Part shown: positions 7,220-15,032 of the stretch, one piece after another
Layout of the letters: every line of letters starts with the position of its first letter
Position numbering within the stretch: the stretch's first letter is position 1
Assembly: GCA_046541515.1 (NCBI GenBank)
Contig: JBKHDD010000082.1
Span: 1-20,537 of the forward strand
Reading direction: 5' to 3'
DNA: 20,537 bases
From: CAYFVR01 sp046541515
GTDB lineage: Bacteria > Desulfobacterota > Desulfobacteria > Desulfobacterales > Desulfococcaceae
The notes under the pieces: model-generated
Told to the model about the DNA's origin: nothing
Seen by the model: the letters and a program-made list of their open reading frames with translations, nothing else
Database searches by the model: none
Made by a program: the position numbers and the translations under genes

Positions 7220-7650
7220 CAGTCGTCGAAGAGAAGCTGATTGGAGGGGCGAACTTTCATGACCCGGGGCGGGCAGGCGGTGACGCAGAGTTCGCAGACG
7301 CTGCATCGGCCCTTGTCGAACTCCACGCGCATTTCGGGCCGGACGATGTGCAGGGCGCCGGTGGGGCAGACCGAGGTGCAGGCGCCGCAGTGGGTGCAAC
7401 GGTCGGTCTCCCGGCGGATCACTTGGCGGGTATGCTGAATTTTCACCCCGTGATTCTTCAGGTATTTGACCCCTTCCTGAAATTTCTTTCGTTCGCCCGA
7501 AAGTTCCAGGACCAGCACGCCTTCCTTGCGGGGGAACACTTCGGCGTTGAGAATGTTGAAATCCAGATCGAACTTCTTCACCAGGTTGCTCACCAGCGGC
7601 TTGTGAACCACCGAACGGGGAAAGCGGAGCACCAGAATTTTGGCGTACAT
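7219..7650 (-). CDS. NIL-domain 4Fe-4S dicluster ferredoxin, 143 aa
   Basis: Small cytoplasmic iron-sulfur protein. Residues 1-75 form a NIL domain, a ligand-binding ACT-like fold also found at the C terminus of methionine ABC ATPases. Residues 85-130 carry two 4Fe-4S motifs: CTHCGACTSVC (Cys85, 88, 91, 95) and CSVCELCVTAC (Cys116, 119, 122, 126), each followed by Pro. NIL-ferredoxins of this shape are linked in archaea and some bacteria to homocysteine synthesis with a DUF39 partner. No such partner is in this window. Here the gene leads an operon with mnmA and mtaB, so I infer a role in supplying electrons or sulfur to tRNA thiolation. CCGGAGG precedes the ATG. Confidence 0.9.
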   Translation of the reverse strand: MYAKILVLRFPRSVVHKPLVSNLVKKFDLDFNILNAEVFPRKEGVLVLELSGERKKFQEGVKYLKNHGVKIQHTRQVIRRETDRCTHCGACTSVCPTGALHIVRPEMRVEFDKGRCSVCELCVTACPPRVMKVRPSNQLLFDD

Positions 7651-7692
7651 CGGACCTCCGGAAAATCCTTAATTTTTTAAAGCGAAAGTGCT

Positions 7693-7721
7693 ATCCTACC
7701 GGCGTCCGTCTAGGCTGTCAA
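7693..7721 (-). promoter_or_regulatory. Sigma-70-type promoter of the NIL-ferredoxin-mnmA-mtaB operon
   Basis: Read on the minus strand, a perfect -35 TTGACA (plus-strand 7716-7721) is followed after exactly 17 bases by TAGGAT (7693-7698), four of six bases of the -10 consensus. Transcription should start near 7686, giving a leader of about 35 nt with GGAGG just before the ATG at 7650. It is among the best promoter matches in the window. Confidence 0.75.
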
Positions 7722-7796
7722 CGCCAACTTTCCCCGCCGAAATCGGACGGGCGGACTTGTATCGCCCGGCGCGGGGAGCCGCCGTCAAGGGGGGAG

Positions 7797-10022
7797 ATGA
7801 ACCGGTTCGCCTATCGGATTTCCGGCTTCGCCATCGAAATGCTGTCGGGGCTGTCCCAGGCGTCCATCCGGCTCCACGGAACCGAGCGGATTCCCGAAGA
7901 GGCCGCGATCATCTTCGTGGTGAATCACTTCACCCGGATCGAAACCCTCCTGTTGCCCGCCCACCTCTATCGGCTCACGGGGGAGCGGCCGGTCTGGTCC
8001 CTGGCCGACTACCGGCTGTTTCGGGGGGCGCTCAAAACCTATCTGGACTCGGTGGGCGCGGTGTCCACCCGGGACCCGGATCGGGACCTTCTGATCGTCC
8101 GGACGCTGCTGGCCGGCGAGGCCTCCTGGATCATTTTCCCGGAAGGCCGGATGGTCAAGAACAAAAAGATCGTGGAAAACGGGCGGTTCATGATCCAGGC
8201 GGACGGGCAAAAGCATCCGCCCCACACCGGCGCGGCCGCGCTGGCCTTGCGGACCGAGTTCTTTCGACAGCGCATTCTTTCGCTGCTGGAGCGGATGCCG
8301 GAGGAGGCGAACCGGCTGATGGACCTGTTCGAGCTGCGGGATTCCCAGATGCTTGCCCGTCGTCCCACCTGCGTGGTGCCGGTCAATCTGACCTACTATC
8401 CCCTTCGGGCTCGGGAAAACATTCTCAGCCGAATGGCCATCCAGTTCATGGGGGAAATCGGCGACCGGGCGGTGGAGGAGATCATGACCGAAGGGACCAT
8501 GCTGCTCTCCGGGGTGGACGTGGACATTCGGTTCGGCGATCCGATTCCGGCGGCCCGTTTCATGACCGAACGGAAAATCCGCCGGGACGTGGAGGCGACG
8601 CGAAAAATCGGTCTGACGGACCGGCTGTCTTCGGAGCGGGCCTTTCGCAAGGCGGCCCATCGCTTCCGGGACCGGTTCATGACCGAGATTTATCAGATGA
8701 CCACGGTGAACCCGGATCACATTTTCGCCGGGCTCATGCGGTTGCGCCCCTTTCGCCGCATCGATCCCGAGGATTTGCGTCGGCGGGCCTTTCTGGCCGC
8801 CGGGCGGGACCTGGACTCCCTGGGGGTGTATCGCCACCAAAGCCTGGACGCCGGGCAGGTCCACCTGCTCACCGACGACCGGTACGGGCGGGTCCGGGAT
8901 TTTCTGGCGGTGGCGCGGGAGAAGGGCATTCTTCAGGGGGAGCTGAACCGGCTCCGGGTGGACCGGAGGCGGCTGGGCGGCCCCTTGGACTTTCACCAGG
9001 CCCGGGTGGACAATCCCGTGGCGGTGATCGCCAACGAAATCGAGCCGCTGAAGCCGTTGCTGAAAACCCTCCGCCGCATCGCCTGGATGCCGACCTTCTG
9101 GGTTCGCCGCCGGACGGTGAACCGGCTGCTGGAAGCGGACCAGGACCAGTTTGATGTCGACTACGCCACCCATTTTCTGGACGGCGAGTCCAAGCCCCGG
9201 GAAGTGGGCGCGCCGTTTCTGATTCGGGGGGAGACCCGGGAAGTGGGCGTTTTGCTGATTCACGGCTACATGGCGGCGCCCTTCGAGGTGGCGGCGCTGG
9301 CGGTCTACCTGGGACGGCGGGGCCACCGGCTTTACGTGCCCCGGCTTCGCGGCCACGGCACCGCCCCGGAGGACCTGGCCGGGCGGAACCGATTCGACTG
9401 GATCGCCTCGGTGGATCATGGATACGCCATTTTGAAGAACCAGTGTCGGCGGGTGGTGGTGGGCGGGTTTTCCACGGGGGGCGCCCTGGCGTTGGATTTG
9501 GCCGCCCGCGCTCCGGAGGTGGCCGGCGTGTTCGCCATTTGCCCGCCCCGGCGGCTTCGGGACCCGTCCCTTAAAGGGAATCTGGCCCGGGGGCTCTGGA
9601 ACCGGCTGGCCGAGATGGTGCGCGGCGAGTCGGCCGCCCGGGACGGCTTTATCGAGAACCGAACGGAGACGCCTCAAATCAGCTATCTGCGGAACCCGGT
9701 GTCGGGCATTCGGGAGGTGGAATTGCTGGTGGAGGAGCTGGAGCCGAGGCTGCCGGAGATTCGGACGCCCGCCCTGGTTCTCCACGCCCGTCGGGACCCG
9801 GTGGCCGACCCGCGTCAGTCCCGACGACTGTTTGAGCTGTTGGGCTCGGAAGACAAACGGTACGTGTTGTTCAATTATGATCGCCACGTCATCATCGCCG
9901 GTCCCGGCGCCGATCAGGTGTTCCGGACCGTCGGGGATTTCCTGGAGGCCGTCGTGGAAGGGCGGCTGGCCCATGCGCCGTCCGGGGAGCCGCCGGCGGC
10001 CGGGGCGGAGGAGGAACCATGA
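7797..10022 (+). CDS. Fused PlsC-type acyltransferase and alpha/beta hydrolase, 741 aa
   Basis: Two enzymes in one chain. Residues about 1-255 are an acyltransferase of the PlsC/lysophosphatidate type. It has NHFTRIE (43-49; HX4E in place of the usual HX4D), FPEGRM (114-119) and PVNLTYYP (195-202). Residues about 255-470 are a helical linker of unknown role. Residues about 480-720 are a carboxylesterase-like alpha/beta hydrolase with LLIHGY (487-491), RLRGHGTAPED (517-527), nucleophile Ser559 in GGFSTGGA, Asp667 in HARRDPVAD and His697 in YDRHVI. No signal peptide is seen, but the N terminus could associate with the membrane. A lipid-remodelling role is inferred. GGGGAG precedes the ATG. The last four bases overlap the next gene (ATGA). 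Confidence 0.88.
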   Translation: MNRFAYRISGFAIEMLSGLSQASIRLHGTERIPEEAAIIFVVNHFTRIETLLLPAHLYRLTGERPVWSLADYRLFRGALKTYLDSVGAVSTRDPDRDLLIVRTLLAGEASWIIFPEGRMVKNKKIVENGRFMIQADGQKHPPHTGAAALALRTEFFRQRILSLLERMPEEANRLMDLFELRDSQMLARRPTCVVPVNLTYYPLRARENILSRMAIQFMGEIGDRAVEEIMTEGTMLLSGVDVDIRFGDPIPAARFMTERKIRRDVEATRKIGLTDRLSSERAFRKAAHRFRDRFMTEIYQMTTVNPDHIFAGLMRLRPFRRIDPEDLRRRAFLAAGRDLDSLGVYRHQSLDAGQVHLLTDDRYGRVRDFLAVAREKGILQGELNRLRVDRRRLGGPLDFHQARVDNPVAVIANEIEPLKPLLKTLRRIAWMPTFWVRRRTVNRLLEADQDQFDVDYATHFLDGESKPREVGAPFLIRGETREVGVLLIHGYMAAPFEVAALAVYLGRRGHRLYVPRLRGHGTAPEDLAGRNRFDWIASVDHGYAILKNQCRRVVVGGFSTGGALALDLAARAPEVAGVFAICPPRRLRDPSLKGNLARGLWNRLAEMVRGESAARDGFIENRTETPQISYLRNPVSGIREVELLVEELEPRLPEIRTPALVLHARRDPVADPRQSRRLFELLGSEDKRYVLFNYDRHVIIAGPGADQVFRTVGDFLEAVVEGRLAHAPSGEPPAAGAEEEP

Positions 10023-11071
10023 GCGAAACCAAGGCCATCGTCAAAATCATCGGGACCGAGGCCTGCCCCCTGTACGTGGAGGGGGACGAATTCAAGCTGT
10101 CCGGAAAAAGTCTGGTGGCGCCCTACGGCAAAGCCTCCTGCCTCATTCTGGTGCGCGACATCACCGAGGTGTTGCTTCGGTACGAGTGCATCGACGCCGG
10201 GTCCAGATACGTGTTCGACTGCAGCGGCTGCACCGGCCTGGCCCGGCTGGAGTTCCGGCGGGACCGGGATCGGCCGCCCGCGCCGGCCTCCGGCGACCGG
10301 AGCCCCGATCTGGACGCGTTGGCCCACTCCCTAGGGGACTATTCCTTTTTCAAAACCTTCGACGAAGAGAGCGTCAAGGAGATTCTCAGCGTGCTGCGGC
10401 TGGCCCGACACGAACCGGGAGAGCTGATTTTGCGCAAGGGGGAGCCCGGAAAGAACCTCTACATCATCGGATCGGGCAAGGTGGAGGTGTTGGCGGAAGA
10501 CGGCGTTCGCATCGCGGTTTTGGGCAAAGGGGAGGTCTTTGGGGAGATGAGCCTCATCAGCGGCGATCCCGTGGCGGCCACGGTGCGGGCCCTGGAGCCG
10601 CTGAAGCTGTTCTACCTGGACGGCCAGTATTTCCGGGAGCTGCTCCAACGGACGCCCTCGATTCAGATTTATCTGACGCGGCTGCTGGCCCGGCGCATCG
10701 CCAACACCAACGTCATTCGGGTGCAGGACACCGCTTCGGCCATGACCGGGAATCTGTCGGAGATCCCCCCCACCGAACTTTTCCAGACCTTGCACCTCAA
10801 CCAGAAAACCGGCGTGCTGCTGCTGAAGCTGGAGGATGGGCTGGCGGTGGCGTCGTTTCTGGAGGGAGAGTTGATCCGGGCCAAGTACGGCGACCAGCTG
10901 GATCAGGAGGCGTTTTTCGCCATGCTGGCGGCGCGGGAGGGGCGCTTCAAGTTCAGCCCGGAGCTGCCCCCGGAGGAGACCCGCACGGCGCCGGTGGGCG
11001 GGTTCATGAAGCTGCTGATGGAAGGGGTTCGGCGGGCCGACGAGGCGTCCGCCGAACCGGACGAAGACTGA
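10019..11071 (+). CDS. Cyclic-nucleotide-binding-fold protein with DUF4388 domain, 350 aa
   Basis: Three-part cytoplasmic regulator-like protein. Residues 1-80 are a small domain with Cys16, 41, 57, 68 and 71 (VFDCSGC), loosely like the TIGR04076 group and perhaps metal-binding. Residues 105-228 are a cNMP-binding domain: FFKTFDEES, ILRKGEPGKNLYIIGSGKVEV, then the phosphate-binding cassette GEVFGEMSLISGDPVAATV (171-189). The cassette arginine, normally next to the Pro, is replaced by Val, so ordinary cAMP or cGMP binding is doubtful. Residues 242-340 are a DUF4388 domain, found in bacterial signalling proteins. There is no helix-turn-helix. The ATGA overlap ties it to the acyltransferase-hydrolase, whose output or location it may regulate. 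The 3' end converges with the TPR gene only six bases away. Confidence 0.88.
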   Translation: MSETKAIVKIIGTEACPLYVEGDEFKLSGKSLVAPYGKASCLILVRDITEVLLRYECIDAGSRYVFDCSGCTGLARLEFRRDRDRPPAPASGDRSPDLDALAHSLGDYSFFKTFDEESVKEILSVLRLARHEPGELILRKGEPGKNLYIIGSGKVEVLAEDGVRIAVLGKGEVFGEMSLISGDPVAATVRALEPLKLFYLDGQYFRELLQRTPSIQIYLTRLLARRIANTNVIRVQDTASAMTGNLSEIPPTELFQTLHLNQKTGVLLLKLEDGLAVASFLEGELIRAKYGDQLDQEAFFAMLAAREGRFKFSPELPPEETRTAPVGGFMKLLMEGVRRADEASAEPDED

Positions 11072-11077
11072 CCGGAA

Positions 11078-11896
11078 TTAAAAACGCTTCTTGATCCATT
11101 CCGCCCGGGGGCTCAGCTCGATGGCCCGGGTGTAGTCGGCGATGCCCCGTTCGAAATCGCCCTTGTCGGCCCAGGCGATGCCCCGATTGTAGTAGGCTTC
11201 GGCGTAGTCGGGGTTGATTTCCAGCGCCTTGGTGAAGTCGGCGATGGCCCGGTCCAGGTCCTCTTTTTTGAACCAGGCGATGCCCCGGTTGTAGTAGGCC
11301 TGGGCCGATTCCGGGTCCAGCTGGATCACCCGGGTGAAGTCGGCGATGGCCCGGTCCAAATCTTCGGCCTTGAACCAGGAAATGCCCCGGTTGTAGTAGG
11401 CCCGATCGTGCCGGGGGTCAATTTGCAGCGCCTGGTTGAAATCGGCGATGGCTTTTTGATACTGGCCCTGGTCGTCCCAGGCGCTGCCCCGGTTGTAGTA
11501 GGCCTGGGCGTATTGGGGGTCCAGCTCCACCGCCCGGGTGTAGTCGGCCACCGCTTGATCGTACTGATCGGTCTTTGCGAAGGCCATGCCCCGGTTGTTG
11601 TAGACCTGCGCCAGCTCCGGCCGCAGCTCCGCCGACCGGGTGTAGTCCTCGATGGCCCGCCGGTACATTCCCTTGCGGGCGTAGACCAGCCCCCGGTTGT
11701 TGAAGGCGGCGGCGTTTTCCGGATTCACCTCCAGCGCCCGGGTGTAGGCCACCAGGGCCTCGTCCAGATTCCCTCGCCGGGCCTGTTCCATGCCCTCGTT
11801 GGTCCACGCTTCCGAAGAGCGTTCCTCGGTCTGGCCCCACAGGGGAGCCGCCAGGGCAAGCAGAAGCAGGCAGGCCACCACTCCCGTTCGTCTCAT
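11078..11896 (-). CDS. Secreted tetratricopeptide-repeat protein, 272 aa
   Basis: Exported scaffold-like protein made almost entirely of seven consecutive 34-residue TPR units from about residue 29 to 266. Each has the form YYNRGIAW...DLDRAIADFTKALEINP. The N-terminal signal peptide is MRRTGVVACLLLLALAAPLWGQ. No lipobox is seen, so it is probably periplasmic. I chose the third of three clustered ATGs because GGAGG lies five bases upstream; starts at 11899 or 11914 would add one or six residues. DNA repeats every 102 bases, with the fifth and sixth units nearly identical, point to recent duplication. It lies 60 bp after the DUF3731-type Hsp70 gene and is probably co-transcribed, although export would place it across the membrane from that protein. 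Confidence 0.9.
   Translation of the reverse strand: MRRTGVVACLLLLALAAPLWGQTEERSSEAWTNEGMEQARRGNLDEALVAYTRALEVNPENAAAFNNRGLVYARKGMYRRAIEDYTRSAELRPELAQVYNNRGMAFAKTDQYDQAVADYTRAVELDPQYAQAYYNRGSAWDDQGQYQKAIADFNQALQIDPRHDRAYYNRGISWFKAEDLDRAIADFTRVIQLDPESAQAYYNRGIAWFKKEDLDRAIADFTKALEINPDYAEAYYNRGIAWADKGDFERGIADYTRAIELSPRAEWIKKRF
11179..11710 (-). repeat. Internal 102-bp periodic DNA repeat within the TPR gene
   Basis: The plus-strand string CCCCGGTTGTAGTAGGC, or a close variant, recurs at about 11181, 11283, 11385, 11487, 11589 and 11691, exactly 102 bp (34 codons) apart. Units around 11231-11300 and 11333-11402 are especially similar. This is coding-sequence repetition from TPR duplication, not a separate element. 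Confidence 0.85.
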
Positions 11897-11956
11897 CATC
11901 TCCTCCATCCTCATGGCGGCGGCGACGCCCCTGGGGACGCCCCTTCGTACGCCGGC

Positions 11957-14746
11957 TCAGGCCGTCAGAATGAGCCCCGACGGCAGGGATTCGCCGAAAA
12001 TCGCGGTTTCTTCCTGGGTTTCGATGGGCACCACCGTTTCCAGCATTCGGCGGTAGGGTTCCGAAAAATTGTGGGTTTCCAGCCATTCCAGCACGAGGGC
12101 CCGATCGGCCTCGGAAAGATCTCGCACCCGGTCGCCGGTGAGGCGGGCCATCTGGGCCAGGGCGGCGGCCACCGGCTTGGGGTTCCGCCACGGGGTGTCC
12201 ACCAGCGTCCGGCACCACTCCGCGGCCTTTTCCGGCGGGGCCACCCGGTCGGCGGGGCCGTACAGCAGTTCCCGGGCGCCCAGGCGGGAAAGGGACCAGA
12301 AATGCTGGGGCTTGGCCTTTTTGGGAGTGATTTCCGCCAGAAGCGCCCGCCCATATTTGACCTTGTCCTTGGCCAGGAGCCGTTCCATATTGGCCACGGT
12401 CATCCAGATTTCCAGCTTTTCCTGGGGAGACACGCCGCCCTTGTCGGTCTTTTTGGGGAAGATGATCGGGGTGAGATCCTGGATGAACTGGCGCTGTTGG
12501 CCGGGGGTGAGGCCGCCGGCCACCCGTCGCCAGAGAATCCACCATTCCGACCGCACCTGGGCGTGGCCGGGATGGACCGGGCCGCCGTGGTAGCGTTTCC
12601 AGATCGCTTTGACGCGATGGGGATCGAAGCCTTCCCCGAAGCCGGGGCGAAGGCAGAAACCGGTCAGGTTCAGCCAGCGGCTTTCCGCCTTGGGACCGGC
12701 GTTCCGGGCGTCGGCCAGCTCCAGCAGGTCGTCGGCCAGGGTGCGGATGAGGCTCAATGGCCATTTTTCCCGGGGGCGTTCCACCACGGCGGTGATTTCC
12801 CGGATGATTCCCTCCAGCCGACGGCCGTCCGGCGTGCCGGCAAAGGTCTCCCGGACGCATTCCCGGGCCTGGGCCACCACGCTTTCGTCGAAGACCTCGC
12901 CCTCCAGGACCTCGCCGGGGGCGGCGGCGTCCCGCAGCTGAAACTGGAATTTCCAGCGATGGTCGGTCACCGCCGAGCGGCACCAGAGGGCCAGAGTGCC
13001 CACTTCGGTGTATTCCGCCTCCATGCGGACCGGTATGCGGGTTTCCTTGCCCTTTTTGCCAAACTGCACCACGGTCTGCACCGGGGGCAGAGGCGTCAAG
13101 GTCTCGTCCACCGTCACCAGGTCCCCGCAACGGTCTCCCGATCGAAAGCTGGAACTGTAGAGATCGAAACTGACCGGCTGGTTGGCCAGCACCTCGAATT
13201 CCCGGCCCGGCAGGTCGATGCGGCTGCCCTCGTCCAGCCCCCGCTCCACCAGGCAGACCGCCGGGCGACCCCCTTCGGCGGCGGCCGGGCCTTCGGCCGC
13301 CACGCCCAGAAAATAGGCGCGTGGGCTTCCGCTGCCCACCCGCACGCCCCGGCCCATTTTGACCAGACCGTAGTAGGCGGCTCCGCGGGCCACGGCCACG
13401 TCGGGATCGGGGTTTTCCAGCTTGATGGGCCGGGCCTCGTCCTTCTCTCCGAACCAATGGCGAATCGCCGCGCGCACCCGCTCCTGCACCACGTCGGCCT
13501 TGAGGGAGCCGCCGTTAAACAGGATTCGGTCCGGCGCCGCCGAATCCCGGCCCAGGAAACGGGCCACGTCCTTCCGGTGGGACTCCAGAAACCAGCCGAT
13601 ATGGCGGGTAATGGCCGGCTCGGATTCGTAGGGGAGGCCGAATTCGGCGATTCCCTTGCGGCCGGCAGAGGTCCGTCGGGGTTCCGGCGACGTTACCGGG
13701 AAGAATCCCTCCAGCACGATGGATTCCACCGTCTCCCGGTCCAGCCGGGCGCTGCGGGTGCCTGCGATGAGCTTCCCGCCGCCGCCCATCAGCGTGACGG
13801 TGCACTGGTCGGTCTCGCCGCCCAGGATGGCCTCCTTGGCTTGGCGGCACTGCTGGCACAGGGCCTTCCACCGATCGCTGCTCAGCGAAAGACCCCCTCC
13901 GCCTCGGGACATGTCGGCTTCCACCCGGCGGGCCAGGGCCAGATCGATGTTGTCGCCGCCCAGGATCAGGTGGTCCCCCACCGCGATCCGCTCAAATCGG
14001 GGCGTGCCCCCTTCGGCCTCTTGCAGGGCGATGAGGGTGAAATCGGTGGTGCCGCCGCCCACGTCGCAGACCAGAATCAGTTCGCCGGGCCGGACTTCTT
14101 GGGCCCACCGATTCTCGTGGCCCAGCAGCCAGCTGTAAAAGGCGGCCAGCGGCTCCTCCAGCAGGGTGACGCCGGAAAGACCCGCGGCGGCGGCGGCCTC
14201 CAGGGTCAGGTCCCGGGCCACCTGGTCGAAGGAGGCGGGCACCGTGACGGTGACGAACTGGTTTTCCAGGTAGGCTTCGGCGTCGTCTCCCCGGCGAAGG
14301 TTCCAGGCCCGGCGGATGTGCCTTAGGTATCGGGCCGTGGCCTCCACCGGCGAAACCTTGGGCACCTCCTCGTCGGCGCCCCAGGGCAGAATGCGGGACC
14401 GGCGGTCGACGCCCGAGTGGCAGAGCCAGCTTTTGGCCGAGGCCACCAGGCGGCCCGGGACCGTGGCGCCGTGGTCCCGGGCGAAGGCCCCGGCGAAGGC
14501 GTCTTCCTCGGTCCGCCAGGGCAGGGCGATGGCCTCGCGGTCGATGTCGTAGTCGCCGGGGAGGTACAAAAAAGAGGGAAGCACCGGCGCGGGGGCGAAT
14601 TCCCCGGGACCCGCCAGTTGCGGCACCGCGAAGGGGCGAATGGCGGCCGGCCCGGTTTCCTCCGCCGAGCGGTCCACGTAGGAAACCGCCGTATTGGTGG
14701 TGCCGAGGTCGATGCCGACGATGTAGCGCGCGTCCCGTAGATCCAA
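11957..14746 (-). CDS. Non-canonical Hsp70 homologue with C-terminal DUF3731-like domain, 929 aa
   Basis: Hsp70-type ATPase, much longer than DnaK (about 638 residues). The nucleotide-binding marks are in order: GIDLGTTN (11-18), TVPASFDQVAR (168-178), VCDVGGGTTDFTL (226-238), GGDNIDLALA (263-272), LFNGGSLKADVV (409-420) and VAVARGAAYYG (450-460). Residues about 510-605 resemble a beta substrate-binding region ending GTLALWC...RWKFQFQLR. Instead of a DnaK lid, about 320 helical residues follow (615-929), matching the DUF3731 type with SEWWILWRRVAGGL (733-746). I start at TTG 14746 because GGAGG lies seven bases upstream and this leaves seven residues before the first ATPase strand. The open frame upstream to 14881 looks non-coding. 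DnaJ or GrpE partners are not in the window. Confidence 0.9.
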   Translation of the reverse strand: MDLRDARYIVGIDLGTTNTAVSYVDRSAEETGPAAIRPFAVPQLAGPGEFAPAPVLPSFLYLPGDYDIDREAIALPWRTEEDAFAGAFARDHGATVPGRLVASAKSWLCHSGVDRRSRILPWGADEEVPKVSPVEATARYLRHIRRAWNLRRGDDAEAYLENQFVTVTVPASFDQVARDLTLEAAAAAGLSGVTLLEEPLAAFYSWLLGHENRWAQEVRPGELILVCDVGGGTTDFTLIALQEAEGGTPRFERIAVGDHLILGGDNIDLALARRVEADMSRGGGGLSLSSDRWKALCQQCRQAKEAILGGETDQCTVTLMGGGGKLIAGTRSARLDRETVESIVLEGFFPVTSPEPRRTSAGRKGIAEFGLPYESEPAITRHIGWFLESHRKDVARFLGRDSAAPDRILFNGGSLKADVVQERVRAAIRHWFGEKDEARPIKLENPDPDVAVARGAAYYGLVKMGRGVRVGSGSPRAYFLGVAAEGPAAAEGGRPAVCLVERGLDEGSRIDLPGREFEVLANQPVSFDLYSSSFRSGDRCGDLVTVDETLTPLPPVQTVVQFGKKGKETRIPVRMEAEYTEVGTLALWCRSAVTDHRWKFQFQLRDAAAPGEVLEGEVFDESVVAQARECVRETFAGTPDGRRLEGIIREITAVVERPREKWPLSLIRTLADDLLELADARNAGPKAESRWLNLTGFCLRPGFGEGFDPHRVKAIWKRYHGGPVHPGHAQVRSEWWILWRRVAGGLTPGQQRQFIQDLTPIIFPKKTDKGGVSPQEKLEIWMTVANMERLLAKDKVKYGRALLAEITPKKAKPQHFWSLSRLGARELLYGPADRVAPPEKAAEWCRTLVDTPWRNPKPVAAALAQMARLTGDRVRDLSEADRALVLEWLETHNFSEPYRRMLETVVPIETQEETAIFGESLPSGLILTA

Positions 14747-14812
14747 AAAAAGCCTCCGCCGCTGGTGGGGTTCCGGACCGGCGGGTTCCGGCCCTTCCTT
14801 GGTAAAGATGAT

Positions 14813-14841
14813 GGTATACCAAAGGTTTGTGGAAAATACAA
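14813..14841 (-). promoter_or_regulatory. Candidate promoter for the DUF3731-type Hsp70 gene
   Basis: On the minus strand TTGTAT (plus-strand 14836-14841) is followed after 17 bases by TATACC (14813-14818). The -35 is a partial match and the -10 matches four of six. Transcription would start about 60 nt ahead of the TTG at 14746. The perfect 8-bp palindrome GGTATACC covers the -10. Confidence 0.4.
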
Positions 14842-14980
14842 CTCGCCCGGCCGGACACTTTTCCCTCGATTTTGGGGCCAAAAGGATTTATGAATTGCCC
14901 GGACGGCGAAAGGAGGGCCAAGGGAAAACCCGCCGTCCTTCTTCATCGACAACCCGGTTTCGGCCCCGATTTGATCGGGT

Positions 14981-15006
14981 TCGACCGGATTCGACCGGAT
15001 TCGACT
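14981..15006. repeat. 10-bp tandem repeat upstream of the kinase-like gene
   Basis: TCGACCGGAT occurs at 14981-14990 and 14991-15000, then TCGACT begins a third, broken unit. The preceding ten bases, TTGATCGGGT, are a degenerate copy. The array ends 27 bp before the chosen ATG. It could be a protein-binding array on one helical face, or simply slippage. Confidence 0.5.
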
Positions 15007-15032
15007 CCGTCAGAACCAATCCCAAGGCGTCC

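Larger units (their letters stand above)
14747..15032. other. Divergent control region between Hsp70 and kinase-like genes
   Basis: This 286-bp spacer contains a minus-strand promoter candidate (14813-14841), which includes the palindrome GGTATACC. It also holds a GGAGGG string near 14912 with no start codon behind it, and a run of 10-bp tandem repeats at 14981-15006. An open frame runs through it in phase with the kinase, but the composition looks non-coding. Confidence 0.5.

Noticed and set aside
7785..9974. Long minus-strand open frame (729 codons) opposite the acyltransferase-hydrolase
   Set aside because: The opposite strand has full catalytic motifs in order; this frame has none and is Pro/His/Arg-rich.
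11179..11710. Regular spacing of repeats as a possible CRISPR array
   Set aside because: The 102-bp period equals 34 codons and encodes TPR units. The sequence between repeats is similar rather than unique.
11408..14326. Very long plus-strand open frame (972 codons) opposite the Hsp70 and TPR genes
   Set aside because: It is antisense to two clearly coding genes. The translation is rich in Gly, His, Gln and Arg without domains, as expected from the complement of GC-rich codons.
14747..14881. 45-residue N-terminal extension of the DUF3731-type Hsp70
   Set aside because: It crosses the candidate promoter, lacks a good ribosome-binding site and shows no conserved character. TTG at 14746 has GGAGG at ideal distance.
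14799..15032. 78-residue N-terminal extension of the kinase-like protein
   Set aside because: It includes translation of the 10-bp tandem repeat and overlaps the other strand's promoter. The predicted helix MIPPERQQIIEFFLNLY begins at the chosen ATG.
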